A stretch of DNA of 64,000 nt from Stromatinia cepivora. Taxonomy: Eukaryota; Ascomycota; Leotiomycetes; Helotiales; Sclerotiniaceae. The position numbers and the translations under genes are program-made. The notes under the pieces were generated by a model. The model saw only the letters and a program-made list of their open reading frames with translations. It searched no databases and was not told where the DNA came from. The DNA is taken from the NCBI GenBank assembly GCA_014898415.1, contig RCTD01000003.1:1-64000 (forward strand), given 5' to 3'. This document shows, one piece after another, positions 1-13,400 of this stretch (the first letter of the stretch is position 1; every line of letters begins with the position of its first letter).

Positions 1-59
1 GGTTCGAAGCTTAGTACCGTACTAGCCCGATCGGACGCGATCACGTGTATCTCGTAACA
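1..59 (-). mobile_element. Edge fragment of a gag-only LTR element (5' LTR end)
   Basis: This is the reverse complement of the first 59 bases of the 150-bp LTR seen at 2523-2672 and 7865-8014, and it ends in ..CA at 59. It is little mutated, like the 5' LTRs of the other two copies, so it is probably the 5' end of a third, minus-oriented copy lying mostly outside the window. It abuts the copia-1 LTR that starts at 61. Confidence 0.8.
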
Positions 60-2522
60 ATATGATCATAATAGTGCACAGACCATATTTGGGGATAACT
101 TCAATTCTATTTCTACTAGAATTATAAATCCTTAATTCAATTTATATAATTAATAATATTATTATTTCCTATACCAAAAATTAATAGGTTATAAAATCCG
201 ATTGCATAATAGTAATTAGAAAGCAAAACAAATCGAGAAAGGATTAGTATAACTAATAAAAATAAAATAAAATAAAAATCAAAGTTTTCATATAATATTA
301 TTGAAGCAGAATTGAAATATGATAATATAGTTTATAATTTATAATATTATAGATCAAAATAGAAAACAATTTGTATAGTATTGATACAGAATTATAATAA
401 AAACAAAAAGCAAATTCATACAATTACAAGAAAACATATTACAATATGATTTTACGAATTTTCTTATTGTTTTATTTTTATATTTCTTTATTATCCTAAA
501 TCTATTTGCTATATATTTTTTAAGATTGTTTTAAAAATCTGAAGATTATTTTCGATATTTATCAAACAATAAGAAACCTTTATAATATCGGAATCAAATA
601 ATCTTTCGAAATTCGATCAAAACAATTATAAATAATGATTCAAACAAACGAAGATACAATTGAAAGGGAAAAGATAATTTTATACAATTAATTAAATATT
701 AAACGAATATATATAGATTACAGAATCCAATACAATATCTGCCTACAAAATCAATGATCGTATATATTACAATATCGAATTGAAATCGGAATACTTAAAG
801 GACAAGGCGAATATGTTATTATATATTTATATAATATTTAATAATGATAATAAAATCTTTACTGGCGAATATTCAATAATATATATATTCTAAAGATATT
901 TTAAATCGAAATATATTAGAGTTAATACAGTTATAATCAATGTATATATAATAATGATTCAGAACTTCAAATTTCAATCCGATATTTATTCTGATATGAT
1001 CATTATTGAAATTTGAGATAAATTGAAAAAATATAAAAGGAAATTAGGAATTACAGACGAAAACTATCGATCAGTATATTAAGATACTGTTTTGTTTTTG
1101 GTTTTAATATATAATCTTTTAATCGATTATCAAAGAATAATAGATATATTGGATATCCAAATTAGCTTTAATATCGATAATAAGATCAAATATTTGTAGA
1201 TTAAAGAACTTCGTTTTATAAATAAATCAAAGCGAATGCAAATTGCGAAAAAATTTAGATATGTTTTTCGATGTCAAAAATCAGATTTCGAAATCTCAAA
1301 TAATATTTGCGATTTGTATCAAAAGGAAAATTATTATATATAAGATTATTTGTATCTAATACAAATTAATAAATTCTTTTATAATTACCTTTGTTATTAA
1401 AAGAGAAGAGAATTATCGAATTCGAAAAAGGTCTATTTTAACAAAAAAGATCAAGTATATTTTGTTAACAATATCTCTGAATCAGATTCCGATATTGAAG
1501 ATATAATAAAAGAAGATTGTAATTTAATAAAGGAGATCATTAATAAAACTTCCTTTAACAAATGATATACCGATATAAATACTTTTTTATATATATTTGA
1601 TTAATCTTTATTATTCAGATCAATAAATCTTATTATCAAACAAAGAATAAAAGTTGATAGAAAAGTGATATATTATTGTTATTGAGGTTTAGTGGATATA
1701 ATATACAAAGATGGTTCTAAGATACTATTTCCAAATATATTATATATATTAGAGTTAGAAGTAAACTTACTATTAGAAAAAAGAATCTGTAAAACAAAAT
1801 TGCAAAAGGAATTCAATTCTTATTATATATATTTCAAAAAGGATAATAAGAAAATCATTTATATTAGAATATAAAATAGAATATATATGATTTCATATAT
1901 AACCAAAGGATACAAAGATATAGCTCTTTATTCAAATATATATCAAAATATTCAAGAAAAAGGTTTTTCTTTAGAAATAATCGATAACATCAAAAATACT
2001 AATAACAAATTAATATTCAAAAAGAAAAAAAGATATCTATTATAATATCAAAGATTCAATCATTTAGATTTAAATAAGATCAAGAATCTATACAAGATAT
2101 TCAATATAATCAAACCAATAAAGATCCCAATTGAATTAGATATCTACAAAGTGTATATATTCATCAAAATGATCAATTATATTCCGAAGCAATTGAATCT
2201 GTATAAATTAAAGAGATTCGAATTTATACATTTCGATATTGTAGAACCATTTCCAAAATCGATTTGAAGGAATCGTTATTTTATATTGATCATCGATAGT
2301 TATATAAGAATAAATTGGATTATATTATTTAAACAAAAAAATGATACAATTCAAATATTGAAAACTTGGAAAAAGGAAATAGAATTAATTATTAAAGAAA
2401 AGATTATTACAATCAGAATTAACAATATATCAAAACTCTTATAAGCTATTCGTAAATAATCATCAAATATACAATCCGAAATTATAACAATTGCTTTTTT
2501 ATATCAAAACAAATCCGCAAAA

Positions 2523-4199
2523 TGTCACGAGATACACGTGATCGCGTCCGATCGGGCTAGTACGGTACTAAGCTTCGAGCCGATCATATATATAGCTTCG
2601 TAGTACATTCTCTTTAACTCTGTAGCTTTTAATTCTAAAATTGATCTCTAAACATTTATTGAATTCGTTATATTATTAAAAATTCTTTCAGATAAGAAAT
2701 AGAATAATATCTGTATATACTCATATATACTCCGTTTGCTTTTATTTAGGTATATTGTTTTTGTTTTTTTGTTTGTATATAAATCTTTTTAATATTATTC
2801 GAAGATATTGTCTTTTTTCTTATTTTTAATTTCTAAATTATAGATTACGATTCGATAAACCTTGCGATTGCAAAACTTTATGGTGAAGTGATTTATCAAT
2901 AGAATAAAATCTCGTTTTTATATTTCTTGATTTTCGAATGTACTTTTGTTGCTTATATTCTTTTTTATCCGAAACCCTTTCTTCTTGATTTTGAAAAATT
3001 CAATAATAGTTTTCAAAAGTTCGATATCTGGCTTTTTTCGATTTGAGTGAAATTACAAGTAGATAATATTGCAATCGATGATTCTATAATTCAATTTTAT
3101 TATGTTTATTTCAATCTCGAATTTTATATATAAATTATAGTACTATTTTAGTTTTCTTTTTTTGATCAAAATGTTTTTTTAAATTATATAACAATCCTGG
3201 ATCAATTTATATATATTTATAATAATCCGAATAAAATCCAAGAAATCGAAGATAAATTATTCATTTTCAAATAAGGAATTAATTCTTTATATGTTTATAT
3301 TGCAAAATTCGAAAGGATCTTTTACAAAGTCAAAGATCAGAATTGATCCGATTCGAATAAAATCTTAATCTTTTGTAATAAATTCAATATTACTTTTAGA
3401 AATCGTTTTTTTTAATAGCTTTCTTTTTTTTGTTCCTATTCTGATTTTGTTTAGGTTATATAATAATTAGTTGTTTGTACAACAAATAGATTCTTTGTAT
3501 TATTTCATTTTAGTGAATCTAAAACCCTATATATATTGCAGAATCCATTCTACTTTTGGAATCACGATCCAATGGATATTAGTAATCTTAATGTTATTAA
3601 TACTTTTAGCCTTTTTGATATTTAATTGGATAAGTTCGATTATATTTTGATTTTATTTTGTATATAAATACCCGAGTTTTCTTCTTTTGAAAAAACTCTT
3701 TTGTGTAAGTAAAATAAATATATATAATATAAAAATAATTTTTATTGGGTACAAATCTATTTATTAAATTTATATTAAAGAATCCGAAATCGATGAAAGT
3801 TTATTCCGATTATTATATTGATTATTAAATCCAAAAACGATAATGATAAAGATCTAGAAGAGATAATTAATAATCGATATTTTGAAGATCGCTTGAAGGA
3901 GGTATATAGTATAGTAGATATGTATTCATTAATTATAATATAATCTGTGTATTAAATATTTTTATCAAAAGAAGATTAATGATTATTTTGTATTTAAATC
4001 ATTCATTTTAAATGAATGCGAGGCGAACTCTTCAGAAGGGGGGGGGTAGTATTACAAAATACATATGATCGCATCCGATCGGGCTAGTACAGTATTAAAC
4101 TTCAAGTTGATCATATATATAGTTTTGTAGTATACTCTCTTTAGCTTTATAGCTTTTAATTCTAAGGTTGATCTCTAAACACTCGTTGAATTCGTCACA
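2523..4199 (+). mobile_element. Gag-only (TR-GAG-like) LTR element, copy 1
   Basis: It is 1677 bp long with 150-bp LTRs at 2523-2672 and 4050-4199, flanked by the perfect 5-bp TSD caaaa (2518-2522, 4200-4204). The 5' LTR starts TGTCACGAG; the 3' LTR end is CGTCACA. A polypurine tract with ten G (4035-4049) lies directly before the 3' LTR. The 1.38-kb interior shows remnants of a gag-type protein and no protease, integrase or RT. This copy carries mostly C-to-T changes compared with copy 2. The 3' LTR start is RIP-mutated to TATTACAAAA while the 5' LTR start is intact. It splits the copia-1 integrase. Confidence 0.9.
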
Positions 4200-4539
4200 C
4201 AAAACGGAATATAAGGATTACAGAAGTAGATATGAAAACAATATTAAAAGAAATTGAATTATTATTAAAGTTTTGGAATAAAGTTATAGAATACGATATT
4301 TATATCAGAAATCGTATTAATATTGATTCTGATATAAACAGAATAGATCGATTCTTTATAGAAGCTTTTATAAATATAATATTAAATATAAAGATATATA
4401 AAATTTGAGGGAGTAAATATTATGCTTATATCAATCCCAAGATTATTCCGAAAAGGTAAAGATATAATAAATTGCAGAACATTTCGAAATTCGATATATT
4501 TCTAGGATATTCAAAAGTTACAAATAAATATATCAAAAT

Positions 4540-5090
4540 TAGGCTGCGCAAAAATTATCTGTACCCATAGGTTATCCGCGGATAATCCGCCCCGTGGGTA
4601 CCCATCAAAGGTCCTACCCGCCCCGCAGGTTACCCATGCAGATTTAAAATTACCCGCCTCGTTACAGATAATCCGTGGATTATCTACAGATAACCCATTT
4701 ACCCATAAATAGATAGATTATCCACAGATAACCTACGGATATACAGGTAATTTGCAAATAATCTGTAGGTATATAGGTTATTTATAGATAATCCACGGAT
4801 TATTCATGGATTATCCACTTTTCGCTTAAATTTGAAACTATTCTCAGATCATTTTATAGCCCAAAAGTGATCCAAGCTTAGATTTATACTAATTTTTATA
4901 TTAATCATAAAATTATACTAGTTTTATGAAATATTATACAATATACGGATAGATGGGTACCCGTGGATAATCTGTATCCGCCCTGTGGGTTACCCATCCA
5001 GATTTTGAATTACCCGCCCCGCCCAATGGGTACCCACGGATTATCTGTCAAGGCCATTATCCGCCCCGCGGGTACCCGTTGCGCAGCTTA
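4540..5090 (+). mobile_element. hAT-like MITE, copy 1 (551 bp)
   Basis: The terminal inverted repeats are TAGGCTGCGCAA on the left and the complement of TAAGCTGCGCAA on the right. An exact 8-bp TSD, atcaaaat, lies at 4532-4539 and 5091-5098. The 8-bp TSD and the short TA-starting TIR fit the hAT superfamily. No transposase is present, so it is non-autonomous. The interior is built from many variants of GGTTATCCGCGGATAATCC-like palindromic words and is more GC-rich at the ends than its surroundings. A same-length copy in the opposite orientation lies at 43747-44297. It sits inside the copia-1 integrase. Confidence 0.92.
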
Positions 5091-5200
5091 ATCAAAATGT
5101 ATTTTCTAAAGCTAAACTATATATTTCGATCAAGTAGAGTAATTATAGATAAATCTCATCGAGAAGAAGATTTAGATTTTAAATTAAGAAATTGTAAATC

Positions 5201-5729
5201 TTGGAGGAGGTTGATAGGTTAATAATAATGAATAATATAATAATAATACTATTCACTATTATTATAGTGGAAGACTTAGTTATATAGCTTAAAAAGGGTG
5301 ATCGAATATATAATGGTTGAAGTCAAAATATAAGTGTATTGAATATTGAATTTATTTTGCTTGTTTTTTCAGAAGAATTCTTTGAAGAAAATCTTCTTAT
5401 TTATAGTATTTGATAAGATTCTATGAAATTCTATAATATTCTATGATTATAAATAAGATCGATTTAAATCGAATCTTATAGAATCATTTTATATAATGAA
5501 ATGAAATAGTAACCAATAATATTTAACCTTAGAAATAAGAAAGTTCTATACGCTTCCATCACATTCTATTCCATTATAAATCATTCTAATATGATATATG
5601 ATTGAGATTTTGTATAATAATAAAATTTAATAATATTAAATTATATTATTAATATATCACGTGATCATATAACCATCGGTTCGGTTAATATTATTAAGTG
5701 ATTTAATAAACTTATTAGAAATTCTTATA
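5201..5729 (-). mobile_element. Unclassified 529-bp AT-rich element, copy 1
   Basis: It is the reverse complement of the element at 28793-29319, starting TTGGAGGAGG and ending AAATTCTTATA, flanked by gtaaatc at 5194-5200 and 5730-5736. No terminal inverted repeat and no ORF is visible. The AT-rich interior has repeated words (TAATAATAATGAATAATATA type). It inserted into copia-1 between integrase and RT. Superfamily unknown. Confidence 0.8.
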
Positions 5730-7864
5730 GTAAATCAAATCTATAAGGAATAAAGAATATAAAATCAAATCGAAGATCTTGTAGTAGATCAATAGCAAAC
5801 AAAATATCTTCTTTATCTTCAACATCAAATACGATATTTGTATCATCTTCGTTTCAAGTATTCTTTCCAATAGATATTATATTGAATTCAATAATTGTAT
5901 CAAGTATTTCAATTATCGAATTGAAATCAGGTAAATTAGATATATCAATATTAATATATAATGAAAATGAAGATAATAATATTTAGAAGATAAATCAAAA
6001 ATCTTTTTCCAAGGATATTTTAGATATCGAATCTATCATTTTAGAAATTCCAATCCAAAAATCAACTTTTGCAGATCCTAAATCTGTATCGAGAATAAAA
6101 TTTAAGATTGTTTTAAATTTTGTTGATAAGTTTATTTCAATAAGATTAGAAAACAAAATAAATCTATAATTATTTGAGATTGAATAAGATAATATAATAA
6201 ATCTTGAAAACGAATCCCCAAAATATCTAATACAAAAACGAAAAAGAAATATAGAACAAGATTTTGAAGGAAAATAGAAAAACAAAATTATAAAGGCATT
6301 GATTGTAATATCTATACAAACCAAAATTCAAGAAAGTATAAAATACATTATAATTATAATCCCAATTATTTACAAAATGAATTTTTATATCAAAAATAAG
6401 ATTATTTCAGATTTTATAATTTCGTTAATAAATATAGATAATATAAAAAATATAATATATTCAACCAAAAAGGTTCTGAGAATCAAAATATTAAGAATTT
6501 ATAAAAAAACAATATCGGATCGAAAACACTTTGAAAAATAAAAGGAAACTATCCAAAAGGAAATCATATCTTTGATTCAAAATGATATTTGGAAAAAATA
6601 TATACTCCCTAAAAGAAATAATTTGATTTCGATAAAATAAATATTTATAATTAAGATTAAGAATAATAAGATAGAATCATTCAAAATAAAATTAATAATT
6701 CAAAGGTTTAATTAGGTATTAGGAAAAGATTACAATGAAATGTTTATATCAATAATAAGATTAGATATATTCAGATTATTCCTAACTATTGTTGCAAAAG
6801 AAAATTTGGAATATTTATATTTCGATATCAAAAACGCTTTTACTGAATCGTATTTGAAGAAAAAGATCTACTTCGAATTATTCTAAGGTATTAAAATCGA
6901 AAAAGGATATGTATTACAAATCCTACAAAGTCTATATAATTTGAAGTAAGCTGGAAGAGATTGGAGTTTATTATTGAAGAAAGAATTCTTAGGTATAAGC
7001 TTTGTATAAAGTTTGGTAGATTTATATCTGTATATATCCAAAGATTATAATATAATATTATTGGTATATATCGATGATATCATTATTACATCACATATAT
7101 CATTACAAATCATTTGATTCGATAAAAAGCTATCAATTTGTTTTAATATCAAGAATTTAGGGGAGATTAATAAAATCTTAAATGTTAGGGTTATTCGTAA
7201 TAGAAAAACGCATATATTAATTATAAACCAAAAAGAATATTTCGATATTATGTTAATCAAATACAATATTATATATAGACAATACCAAATCAAGAAACTA
7301 TCAATAATGAATTATATCTATTTTCGGCTAATAATCGATAACGATGAACTGGTAGATATAAACAAATATCAATAACGAATAAAAAGTGTAATTCATCTAA
7401 TAATATATATTCAATCAGATATAATGTTCTCAGTTAGAAGATTTTCACAATTTATGGCAAAACCAGCAAAACATTATATTATAATTTTGAAGAATTTGAT
7501 GCGATATTTACGATCAACAATCAAACAAAAGCTATAATTTGGATCAAAGGGAGTACAATCTGATATCTGTAAAAAATATAATATATTTGATAATATAATA
7601 AAGATATATACAAATACAGATTGGGTTAATAACAAATATAATTGAAAAAGTGTTTCAAGGAGAATTGTAATATTCTATAGAAGTTTTATATCGTGGGTTA
7701 GTAAGAAACAAATATCTATAACTATTTCTAATATAAAATCAGAATATATTATAATAACAATATTTACCAAACAAAAAAGATAGGTTGTAGAAGTGTTTAA
7801 AGATCTATTCAAATTAAGTTATATTGAAAAGAACGGAGATACAATTCAGATGTTTGATAACAAT

Positions 7865-9540
7865 TGTCACGAGATACACGTGATCGCGTCCGATCGGGCT
7901 AGTACGGTACTAAGCTTCGAGCCGATCATATATATAGCTTTGTAGTACACTCTCTTTAGCTCTGTAGCTTTTAATTCTAAGGTTGATCTTTAAACGCTCG
8001 TTAGGTTTGTTATATTATTAAAAGTTCTTTCAAATAAGAAATGGAATAACATTTGTATATGTTTATATATATTCTGTTTATTTTTATCTAGGTATATCGT
8101 TTTTGCTTTTTCATTTGCATATAGATCTTCTTGATATTATTCGAAAATATTGTCTTTTTTTTTACCTTTAATTTCTAAACTATAGATTACGATTCGATAA
8201 ACCTTACGATTGCAGAACTTCGTGGTGAAGTGATTCGTTAACAAAATGAAATTTCATTCCTATATTCTCTGATTCTCGAATACACTCTTATTGTTTATAC
8301 TCCTTCTCGTCCGAAACCCTCTTTCCCTGATCCTGAAAAGTTCAATAATAGCTTTCAAAAGTTCGATACCTGGTTTCCTTCGATTCGAGCAAAACTACAA
8401 ATAGATAGTACTGCGATCGACGATTCTATAATTCAATTTTACTATATTTATTTTAATTTCGAATCTCATATACAAACTATGATACTATTTTAGCTTTTTT
8501 CTTTTAATCAAAACGTTCCTTTAGATTATACAACAATCCTGAATCAACTTATATATATTTGTAATAATCCGAATAAAGTTCAAGAAACCGAAGATAAACT
8601 ATTCATTTTCAAATAAAGAACTGATTCTCTATATACCTATATTACAAAATTCGAAAGGATTCTTTACGAAGCCAAAAATCAGAATTAACCCAATTCGAAT
8701 AAAATCTCAACCTTTCATAATAGATTCAATATTACTCTTAGAAATCGTCTTTCTCAACAACTTTCTCTTCTCTACTCCTATCCCGACTTTATTCAAATCA
8801 TATAATAATTAGCTACTCACACAACAAATGGATTCCCTATATCATTCCATTTTAATGAATCTAGAGCCCTATATATATTACAGAATCCATCCCACTCTCG
8901 GAACTACAATTCAATGAACATTAGCAACCTTAATATTATTGATACTCTTAACCCTTTTGATACCCAATCGGACAAGCCTGATCATATCTTGATTCTATCC
9001 TATATACAAATGCCCGAATTTTCCTTTTTTGAAAGAACTCTTTTATACAAACAAAATAAATACATACAATATAGAAATATCTTTTATTAAGTACAAATCT
9101 ATCCATTAAATCTGCATCAAGGAATCCGAGATCGATAAAAATCTGTTCCGATTATTATATTGATTATTGAATCCGAAAATAACAATGATGAAGATCTAAA
9201 AGAGATAATCAATAATTGATATTTTGAAGATCGTTTGAAGGAAGTATATAATATAATGAATATATATTCGTTAATTATAATATAATCCATACATCAAGTA
9301 TTTTTATTAAAAAAAGATTAATGATCATTTTATATTTAAGTTATTCATTTTAAATAAGTTCGAAGTGAACTCTCTAAAAGGGGGGGGCAGTATTACAAAA
9401 TATATATGATCGCATCCGATCGGGTTAATACAATACTAAACTTTGAGTCAATCATATATATAACTTTGTAGTACATTCTCTTTAGCTCTGTAGCTTTTAA
9501 TTCTAAGATTGATCTCTAAACGCTCGTTGGGTTCGTCACA
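7865..9540 (+). mobile_element. Gag-only (TR-GAG-like) LTR element, copy 2
   Basis: It is 1676 bp long with 150-bp LTRs at 7865-8014 and 9391-9540 and the perfect TSD acaat (7860-7864, 9541-9545). A polypurine tract with seven G (9381-9387) precedes the 3' LTR. The interior reads as a gag-like protein on the plus strand (see the pseudogene at 8190-9060). It has no pol and is inserted in the copia-1 RNase H. Copy 2 keeps many C residues that are T in copy 1 and shows A where copy 1 has G. Confidence 0.9.
8190..9060 (+). pseudogene. Gag-like protein remnant in gag-only element copy 2
   Basis: Reading the plus strand with a few stops ignored gives a gag-type chain. A coil-like start (LRGEVIR, QNEI) is followed by RPKPSFPDPEKF (8310-8350), then FQKFDTWFPSIRAKLQID and DYTTILNQLIYICNNP. 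Next come DKLFIFK, ITKFERILYEAK and FRNRL-like text near 8740-8790, ending in a Ser/Asn-rich stretch. This resembles the retrotransposon gag family (N-terminal helical capsid with the NPNKVQEAE / YIAKFERVLYEA signature). A decayed zinc-knuckle-like piece may follow near 9030-9130, but its Cys residues are lost. Copy 1 carries the same remnants at 2850-3720. Confidence 0.65.
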
Positions 9541-10499
9541 ACAATTAGGATATTTTAATTTTAATCAAGAATCTATATTTATATAAACGATCCAAATATA
9601 TAGATATCAATTATCATTTTTATCGGGACAACTGTATACGGGGAAGTGAGGTTCATCAATGAACGTATAGAATTCTTTGTTAATACGTTTTGATTTGCTT
9701 AGAGAGCTAGAATCTATAGAGGGTAAAGATTTATATAATGGTGTATACCAAAGTGTTAATGCAAGTATTAGTGCTTATATGATCCTTATTATCTTTATCA
9801 TTCTTATTATATATATAATTCATATTCTGATATTGATAACTTCTCTTAAAATCGAAGTATTGTATACTTTAGGAATATATATGCCTGGCAAATAAGTACT
9901 TTTTCTAATTCTAACTTTCGTTTTGTTTTTTTATTTGAATCAATCTATATATGAAATGATGTCACGGAAAGCCCCGCAATCCCCTGTATCTTATGAAGGA
10001 TCAAAGCGTATACTTTCCAATCGGAATAAAGGATCTACTAATCCTTATCAATCCATTAATTGATAAAGTGATCCTAATATATTAATAAATAAAGATCTAA
10101 TCTAATTAAAATGTATATCAGTTAGATAATTATTTATTTGTTTTATATATATAGTTTTTGATTTATATAATTAAGGGTAAATCATTCAATTCTTTTACTT
10201 TATCAATTATGTGTATCATCTATTCAACGATCCCTGAAAGTGTTATATAATTATATTATCTTATGATAGTTATAAACCCGGTAGCTCTTAAAATCTATAT
10301 AATTTTTTATCTAATGATTATTAAGTATTCAAAGGATTATTCTTAAAATATTATTTCTATTTTATTTATAATTCAATATTTATATTAATTCAATTATCTT
10401 CATTTAATATAGCAAAAAATCAAAACGATCTTCTTTTTATAATCTATATTCAATAACTGGAGTGGTATTTATGTTTGAAAAATAAGTATCAAGTTCAAG

Positions 10500-13400
10500 G
10501 AATCTAGGATTCAGTCAATTTAGAGAACGATTTGTTTGTATCTATATCAGCAATATCCATTCCAAGCTCCGATCTGATGAGTGAGTTTATCTATACTCAA
10601 ATCGATTAGTTTTTAATCAAATTATCTATTTTACCTTCTGTTATCGATCTTTAAGTCAAATATGATTAAGAGAAACAAATTTAATATCAAAAGGAATTCT
10701 TGGAATATTTTGTGGCGATCCAATCCAGAAAAGATGCTAATGGAAATACAAAGATAAAAGATTTTGATGGTAATACATCGGGATTCATTTCTAATAAATT
10801 TATTGTTTCATTTCTAATCATTTTCCAAGAAATCTCCTCCGAACTTGCCTTTCTCCAATTGGAGTATCGATATCGACAATAAGAATATATACAGAATCAC
10901 AAAGTTTTCAGGAACATTTATAAATAGATCGAATCATTAATTGATCAAGTATATCTTATAAAGCTATCCATTCTTAATCAGGGTACTATAGCTTTTCCAT
11001 TCAAGATAATTATTAATGCACTCAAAAAGAAGTTTGTACCTATAATAACTATTACCAAGCTTATAGTACTACAAGAATATCGGTCTGTTCTAACGCAAGT
11101 CTCACTCGGCAAAATCGATCCTATCAAATAACATAGGGATTGGATTATAGCCTATATCAAAGCTTTTGTATATAAGATCATTAAGGTATAGAATAAAATT
11201 GTTATCAATACTTTTCTACAAACTATTGATACCAGAATGCTTCTAATTTGGGCAAATACTATAATTATATAGATCGAGATAAACAATCAATTCGGATTAC
11301 CCAATTTTTCATTTAAACAATTCGGAGATATTTTTGGAGGATTAATCTTTTAGAATTCTATTTCCTTAAAAGCTAAAGGAGGAATATATTCTATATTTAT
11401 TTTTTCTCAAAATGATAAAAGGTTTAAGAAGAATAAAAAGAATATCAATTTTGGAAGCAATCAGGGGATCAAGAAGATCTGGGAATGTTCTTATAGAATT
11501 GAATCTGAATAAAACAATGGAATTGATTATAACTATATTATATATAATTACAAAGCCATAAAATTAGCACTTATTAGAAGGATTAATCCATTATTCAAAA
11601 AGGTATTCAACGAAAACGAGCTACAAATAATTAGGGATCGAATAAGATTGTATTTATGGAAGCAGTTTCATTTTGATTGGATCAAAAAGAAATGAATAAA
11701 AGGTTCTATTGATCCTTTAGGACCTTCAATCAATGTTGTTATCTTGGATGTTTGATATGATTAATTAGGGGTATATTTTATAGTAGTGAGAGTATATTAT
11801 TTGTTTAATAATATTTTATTCGATAATTGTGGTGCTATATATGTCGTGAATGATATATCTTTATTGGATGATTATCGATATTGATCATCCGATCTTAGTG
11901 ATCTTATAAAAACAAGCACTTCCAGTTTCCAAATCTTAAGATACAAGGTTCGTATTATCAAAGGGATCATCAAAAGAGAAGATTACTTTAATAATGATCT
12001 GATCTTGAACGATATAATATTCATCCCTGGTTTTTATATCAATATTATCTCAGAGGCTTAATTAGAAAAAGCTGATCTATAGTTTTCAGAATATGATTAT
12101 ACTTTTTATAAAGAAGATCATACAAATAGTATAATAATTGTTTAATGTATTTATACTGAAAATCTTGTATTCTTAGAATACAAATTGTTTTTTATTTATT
12201 CGAATACTTTTTTATCCATTTCCATAAATAATCCTTTTATAATATATCCAATAATGAATAAAAAAATAAACAAAGCATTTTATTATTCTCACAATCTATC
12301 TTTTCCAAAAAAAAATATAAATGAAATATAGTATAAACATTTTAAGTATTTGAAAAAGGAAGTTTTTGAACATTTAGTATTTATAATACAAAATATTAAA
12401 ATAAAAGGTATTACTTGTTTTAATTGTACTAATTATATTTATATTTATACAAAACAAATCATTTCTTATATTTCAAATGATTGTCAGCCACCTTAGTTTT
12501 TTTACAAAATTCAATAAGATCTTTTTGATTTCGATAAAAAGTATAATAATATATTATGGCTTTTATTGATCAAAGAAATATATTGTGATAAAATCTTTTT
12601 ATATTTAATCTATTATAAAATATATGACAAAGTATTTGTAATTATTCAAAGCTTTATAATCTGGATTCACCGTAAGTATAGTTTAATGATTATAATGATT
12701 AAGCAGAATAATAATATATTTGTTATTGGAATTATAGAAGAAACATTATTTGAGAAATGGATTAAATAAGAAGGTATCGAATTCGAGCTATCTTTATTTT
12801 ATATGTATGAATCTAATAAAGAATCAAAACGTATAAAATAAGAAATAGTTATAAAACAAATAAAAATGCGGATTATAGTAGGTTTATTGGATAAATTGTA
12901 AATGGAAGTAATACAAGCTGTTATTTACCTATATAATATAAGTTCTTTGAAGGTTAAATTCTTCAAATCGTTTAATGAGATATTCGATATATAATTCTGT
13001 GATTATCTTTACAAAAATAATCCTTTATTCACAGAGAAAATATTTAATGATCTTTATTTTAATTGGAATGGAATTTATAAATATGAATACCGAGTTTATT
13101 TTTTGGATAAGAACAGAGAAGCTGGAATTAATAGGAAATGGTATAAAATCAATCCTCGAGTATATATTGGGTATTTAATAGATTATATCCCAGGTACATT
13201 GATTTACTGTATATGGATATCTAAGTTCGATAGAGTTATTGTTATTCGAAATGTAATGTTTAATAAGGAATTCATTTATCGTATAGATTCCATTAATCGA
13301 ATGATTGATATTTATATTATAGAAGAGTTTAAGCAGTTTACTAAAGTTTTTGATTTACAAGATTATATCGAATTGGACGGGATAATCATTCAAAATAAGG

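Noticed and set aside
9621..9832. This stretch reads like the C-terminus of copia-1 RNase H (DLLRELESIEGKD...) followed by ILT repeats
   Set aside because: It is a 212-bp LTR of copia-B. The same 212 bp recurs at 24422-24633, both sides carry the TSD atttt, and the true copia-1 RNase H end continues at 24639.
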